Below, piece by piece: positions 60,602 through 64,000 of a stretch of DNA of 64,000 nt (within the stretch, counting starts at the first letter, position 1; each line of letters starts with the position of its first letter). The position numbers were made by a program, and so were the translations under genes. The stretch is taken from the NCBI GenBank assembly GCA_017557505.1, contig JAFYYP010000026.1, positions 113,948-177,947 of the forward strand. The letters run 5' to 3'. The notes beneath the pieces are model-generated. The model was not told the origin of the DNA. It ran no database searches and worked only from the letters and a program-made list of their open reading frames with translations. This DNA comes from Bacillota bacterium (lineage in GTDB: Bacteria; Bacillota; Clostridia; Peptostreptococcales; Anaerovoracaceae).

Positions 60602-63600
60602 ATGCCCCAACCCCAAAAATTCGGCAGAAAGCAGCGTATGAGCTTCTCGAAGATCGAGACGGTTCTGCCCATGCCCAACCTCATCCAGATCCAGAAAGAC
60701 TCCTATGATTGGTTCATCAAAGAGGGTCTTGCTGAGGTTTTTGAGGACATTTCCCCCATCCGGGACTATGCGGACAATCTCGCGCTCGAATTCGTCGATC
60801 ACTACATCTCCGACGAGACGAAGTACGACCAGGAAGAGTGCAAGGAAAGAGACGCCACATATGCTGCGCCGTTAAAGGTCAAGGTACGCCTCATCAACCA
60901 GGAAACTGGCGAGGTCAAGGAGCAGGAAGTCTTTATGGGCGATTTCCCCATAATGACGGAGAAGGGCACGTTTATCTACAACGGCGCGGAGCGCGTCGTG
61001 GTCACGCAGCTGGTGCGTTCCCCCGGACCGTACTACGAAGTGACCGTGGACAAGTCCAACAACAAGCTGTTCTCCACTACCATCATTCCCAACAGAGGCG
61101 CCTGGCTGGAGTACGAAACCGACTCCAACGAGGTGATTTCCGTGCGCGTGGACCGCACCAGAAAGCAGCCCATCACGGAACTCCTGCGCGCTCTGGCGTA
61201 TAAATCCGTAGAGACGAAGGTCGAATCCGAAAGACGCAAGAACCCCGGCATCACCGAGGAAGAACTGCACAAGAAGATCCGCCGCTACGGAGAATACTGC
61301 ACGTCCGTCGCAGCCAGCCTGCAGGACGGCTCTAACGAAGAGATCTACGCCATCTTCGGCCAGGACGAGAGACTCATGAAGTCCATCGCCAAGGATCCGA
61401 CTCACAACTTCGATGAAGGTCTTAAGGAGATCTACAGAAAGCTCAGACCGGGCGAGCCTGCCACGTTCGACAGCGCCTACGACCTGATCGAAGCTCTGTT
61501 CTTCGACGCGAAGAGATACGATCTGGCCAAGGTCGGTCGCTATAAATACAACAAGAAACTGGGTCTGCGCAACCGTATCGCAAACTGCGTGCTCGCGGAA
61601 GACGTCGTCAATCCCATGACGGGCGAGATCGTCTTCGAAAAGGGCAAGAGACTGTCCAGAGCCGAAGCGAAGATCGTTCAGAACGCTGGCCCCGAGTACG
61701 TGTGGGTCGAGAGCAAAGTCGAAGAGGGCAAGGCCGTCAAGGTCATCGGCAACAACTTTGTCGAACTGTCCGGCTACGTCAATTTCGACCCCGCGGAATA
61801 CAAGCTGCCCAAGAGAGTGTTCTATCCGGCGCTGCTGGCCTGCCTCGAAGATTACGAGGCCAACCACAAGCCGGCCGGCAGACTGAAGAAGGCCGAAGCC
61901 GCCAAGGCTCTGGCCGACTATCTGTACAGCCGCAGAAACGAACTGTCTCCGAAGCACATCATCCTCGACGACATCATCGCGTCCGTCTCCTATCTGCTCG
62001 GACTGCCCGACGGCATCGGCACGACCGACGACATCGACCACCTGGGCAACAGAAGACTGCGCACCGTCGGCGAACTGCTGCAGAACCAGTTCCGCATCGG
62101 TCTCGCCAGAATGGAGAGAGTCGTCAAGGAAAGAATGACCATCCAGGACATCGAGGCGACGACGCCCCAAGCTCTGATGAACATCCGTCCCGTGACGGCT
62201 GCCATCAAGGAGTTCTTCGGTTCTTCCCAGCTGTCTCAGTTCATGGACCAGACGAATCCGCTGGCCGAGCTGACCCACAAGAGAAGACTGTCCGCCCTGG
62301 GCCCCGGCGGTCTGTCCAGAGACAGAGCCGGATTCGAAGTCCGCGACGTTCACCACTCCCACTACGGCCGCATGTGCCCCATCGAGACGCCTGAAGGTCC
62401 GAACATCGGTCTGATCGGCTCTCTGACGACCTACGGTGTCATCAACGAATACGGCTTCATCGAGACGCCGTACCGCTGGGTCGACAAGAAGAACGGCATC
62501 GTCACGTCCAAGATCCAGTATCTGGCCGCGGACGAGGAAGAGCCCCTGATCATCGCACAGGCGAACGAGCCGCTCGACAAGGACGGCCGCTTCGTCAACC
62601 AGAAGGTCCTCGCGAGAGGCGATCTGGGCGAGATCGACCTGTACGACAGAGAAGTCGTCGACTGCATGGACGTTTCGCCGCGCCAGGTGGTATCCATCGC
62701 GACCGCGATGATCCCGTTCCTGGAGAACGACGACGCCAACCGTGCCCTGATGGGCTCGAACATGCAGCGCCAGGCCGTGCCTCTCCTCGTCGCTGACGCA
62801 CCCGTCGTCGCGACAGGCGTGGAATACAGAGCCGCCTGCGACTCCGGCGTCGTGGTCCTCGCCAAGAACGCCGGCACCGTCAGCTACGTGGACGCTGTCA
62901 ACGTGGTCATCGAAAGAGACGACGGTATGGGCAGCGATACGTACAAGCTGCTGAAGTATAAGAGATCCAACCAGGGCACCTGCATCAACCAGAAGCCCAT
63001 CGTGTCCCACGGCGAGCACATCGAAGCAGGCGAAGTCATCGCGGACGGTCCCTCTACCGACCAGGGCGAGATCGCTCTCGGCAGAAACCTCCTCATCGGC
63101 TTCATGACCTGGGAAGGCTATAACTACGAGGACGCAGTCATCCTCAACGAAAGACTGCTCATGGACGACGTTCTCACGTCCATCCACATCGAGGAATACG
63201 AGTCCGAAGCGAGAGACACCAAGCTCGGACCCGAAGAGATCACCAGAGACATCCCCAACGTCGGTGAAGACGCGCTGAAGGATCTGGACGAAGAAGGCAT
63301 CGTGCGCATCGGCGCCGAAGTCGACTCCTCCGACATCCTTGTCGGCAAGGTCACCCCGAAGGGCGAGACGGAACTCACTGCAGAAGAAAGACTGCTGCGC
63401 GCGATCTTCGGCGAAAAGGCCAGAGAAGTCCGCGACACGTCCCTGCGCGTTCCGCACGGAGAGACCGGTATCGTCGTGGACGTCAAGGTCTTCTCCAGAG
63501 AAAACGGCGACGACCTGTCCCCGGGCGTCAACAAGCTGGTCCGCTGCTACATCGCCACCAAGAGAAAGATCCAGGTCGGCGACAAGATGGCAGGCCGCCA

Positions 63601-64000
63601 CGGCAACAAGGGCGTTATCTCCAGAGTTCTGCCTCAGGAAGACATGCCCTTCACCGAAGACGGCACGCCGCTGCAGGTCATGCTCAACCCCCTGGGCGTT
63701 CCGTCCCGTATGAACATCGGACAGGTCCTGGAAGTCCACCTTGGCCTGGCAGCCATGAAGAAGGGCTGGTACATCTCCACCCCGGTCTTCGACGGCGCCA
63801 GAGAATCCGACGTCATCGGACTGCTCAAGGAATGCGGCTATCCCGAGACCGGCAGACTGATGCTCAGAGACGGCCGTACCGGTGAATACTTTGATAATCC
63901 TGTCACCGTAGGCTATATGTATTATCTCAAGCTCCATCATCTGGTCGATGATAAGATCCATGCCCGCTCTACCGGTCCGTACTCTCTCGTTACCCAGCAG
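60602..64000 (+). CDS. rpoB: RNA polymerase beta subunit, 3' end cut by window
   Basis: The frame is open from ATG at 60602 to the window end, 1133 residues. AAGGAGGG precedes the start by 7 bases. The N-terminal [21 protein letters not shown] region, the rifampicin pocket from about residue 540 ([25 protein letters not shown]), [41 protein letters not shown] and [14 protein letters not shown] are all present. The Asp, His and Ser positions most often mutated in rifampicin resistance have the wild-type residue, so sensitivity is predicted. The C-terminal end that binds beta-prime lies outside the window. Confidence 0.98.
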   Translation, partial: MPQPQKFGRKQRMSFSKIETVLPMPNLIQIQKDSYDWFIKEGLAEVFEDISPIRDYADNLALEFVDHYISDETKYDQEECKERDATYAAPLKVKVRLINQETGEVKEQEVFMGDFPIMTEKGTFIYNGAERVVVTQLVRSPGPYYEVTVDKSNNKLFSTTIIPNRGAWLEYETDSNEVISVRVDRTRKQPITELLRALAYKSVETKVESERRKNPGITEEELHKKIRRYGEYCTSVAASLQDGSNEEIYAIFGQDERLMKSIAKDPTHNFDEGLKEIYRKLRPGEPATFDSAYDLIEALFFDAKRYDLAKVGRYKYNKKLGLRNRIANCVLAEDVVNPMTGEIVFEKGKRLSRAEAKIVQNAGPEYVWVESKVEEGKAVKVIGNNFVELSGYVNFDPAEYKLPKRVFYPALLACLEDYEANHKPAGRLKKAEAAKALADYLYSRRNELSPKHIILDDIIASVSYLLGLPDGIGTTDDIDHLGNRRLRTVGELLQNQFRIGLARMERVVKERMTIQDIEATTPQALMNIRPVTAAIKEFFGSSQLSQFMDQTNPLAELTHKRRLSALGPGGLSRDRAGFEVRDVHHSHYGRMCPIETPEGPNIGLIGSLTTYGVINEYGFIETPYRWVDKKNGIVTSKIQYLAADEEEPLIIAQANEPLDKDGRFVNQKVLARGDLGEIDLYDREVVDCMDVSPRQVVSIATAMIPFLENDDANRALMGSNMQRQAVPLLVADAPVVATGVEYRAACDSGVVVLAKNAGTVSYVDAVNVVIERDDGMGSDTYKLLKYKRSNQGTCINQKPIVSHGEHIEAGEVIADGPSTDQGEIALGRNLLIGFMTWEGYNYEDAVILNERLLMDDVLTSIHIEEYESEARDTKLGPEEITRDIPNVGEDALKDLDEEGIVRIGAEVDSSDILVGKVTPKGETELTAEERLLRAIFGEKAREVRDTSLRVPHGETGIVVDVKVFSRENGDDLSPGVNKLVRCYIATKRKIQVGDKMAGRHGNKGVISRVLPQEDMPFTEDGTPLQVMLNPLGVPSRMNIGQVLEVHLGLAAMKKGWYISTPVFDGARESDVIGLLKECGYPETGRLMLRDGRTGEYFDNPVTVGYMYYLKLHHLVDDKIHARSTGPYSLVTQQ

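Noticed and set aside
60872-63961. A 1029-residue open frame on the minus strand opposite rpoB
   Set aside because: It is the antisense shadow of rpoB created by GC-rich codons; it has no ribosome binding site, no recognisable domain and a valine/aspartate-rich composition typical of such shadows.

Overview
The window reads as one contiguous piece of chromosome from an anaerobic, high-GC member of the Clostridia (Firmicutes). The evidence is the gene order radA - CarD - PIN/TRAM - ispDF - proS - cysS - mrnC - rlmB - sigH-like sigma factor - tRNA-Thr, then rpmG - secE - nusG - rplK - rplA - rplJ - rplL - rpoB, together with an L10 leader, strong AGGAGG-type ribosome binding sites, frequent TTG starts and genes for glutamate fermentation. 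No genus can be assigned from the sequence alone. Both ends cut through genes: an alanine racemase-like gene at the left and rpoB at the right.

Region 1 (1-5625): an alanine racemase-fold gene cut by the window edge, an acetyl-CoA hydrolase/CoA-transferase, a second alanine racemase on the minus strand, a PhzF-type isomerase and a GntR regulator. Region 2 (5626-14485): a nine-gene catabolic operon, transcribed away from the GntR gene, that encodes the methylaspartate route of glutamate fermentation: B12-dependent glutamate mutase (glmS, glmL, glmE), methylaspartate ammonia-lyase, a citrate lyase-type complex (citD, citE, citF) best read as citramalate lyase, and a two-subunit class I hydratase best read as mesaconase. 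The predicted products are ammonia, acetate and pyruvate. The CoA-transferase upstream and the 5-oxoprolinase genes at 25987-28280 (pyroglutamate to glutamate) fit the same metabolism.

Region 3 (14557-33719): a P-loop protein of unknown role, then a housekeeping block (radA, a two-component system, CarD, PIN/TRAM nuclease, isoprenoid enzymes, prolyl- and cysteinyl-tRNA synthetases, mini-RNase III). The 5-oxoprolinase genes and two tandem MFS transporters interrupt it before it resumes with thymidylate synthase, RlmB-type methyltransferase, dihydrofolate reductase and the SigH-like sigma factor. A tRNA-Thr(GGT) with a consensus promoter and terminator closes it.

Region 4 (33895-56966): about 23 kb of accessory genes between sigH/tRNA-Thr and rpmG. 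It holds a YihY membrane protein, deoxyinosine glycosylase, M20 amidohydrolase plus a third alanine racemase paralogue, CCA-adding enzyme, two YdcF proteins, NUDIX hydrolase, EFR1-type flavodoxin/ferredoxin, a TIR protein with a second TIR-like half, a low-molecular-weight phosphatase, two paralogous lipoproteins, D-2-hydroxyacid dehydrogenase, D-aminoacyl-tRNA deacylase, an aminotransferase, an NhaC antiporter, an archaeal-type ornithine cyclodeaminase, a TetR regulator, a pyridoxamine-phosphate-oxidase/TerD fusion and a FAD-linked oxidase.

Region 5 (56967-64000): the transcription/translation operon from rpmG to rpoB. It is driven by a promoter embedded in a long inverted repeat and carries an L10 leader attenuator and a hairpin between rplL and rpoB.

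The most unusual items are the TIR protein with a degenerate second half, the oxidase/TerD fusion, the stand-alone ornithine cyclodeaminase domain, three divergent alanine racemase paralogues, the conserved P-loop protein next to the glutamate operon, and the palindromic ribosomal promoter. No CRISPR array, insertion sequence, phage gene or integrase was seen.
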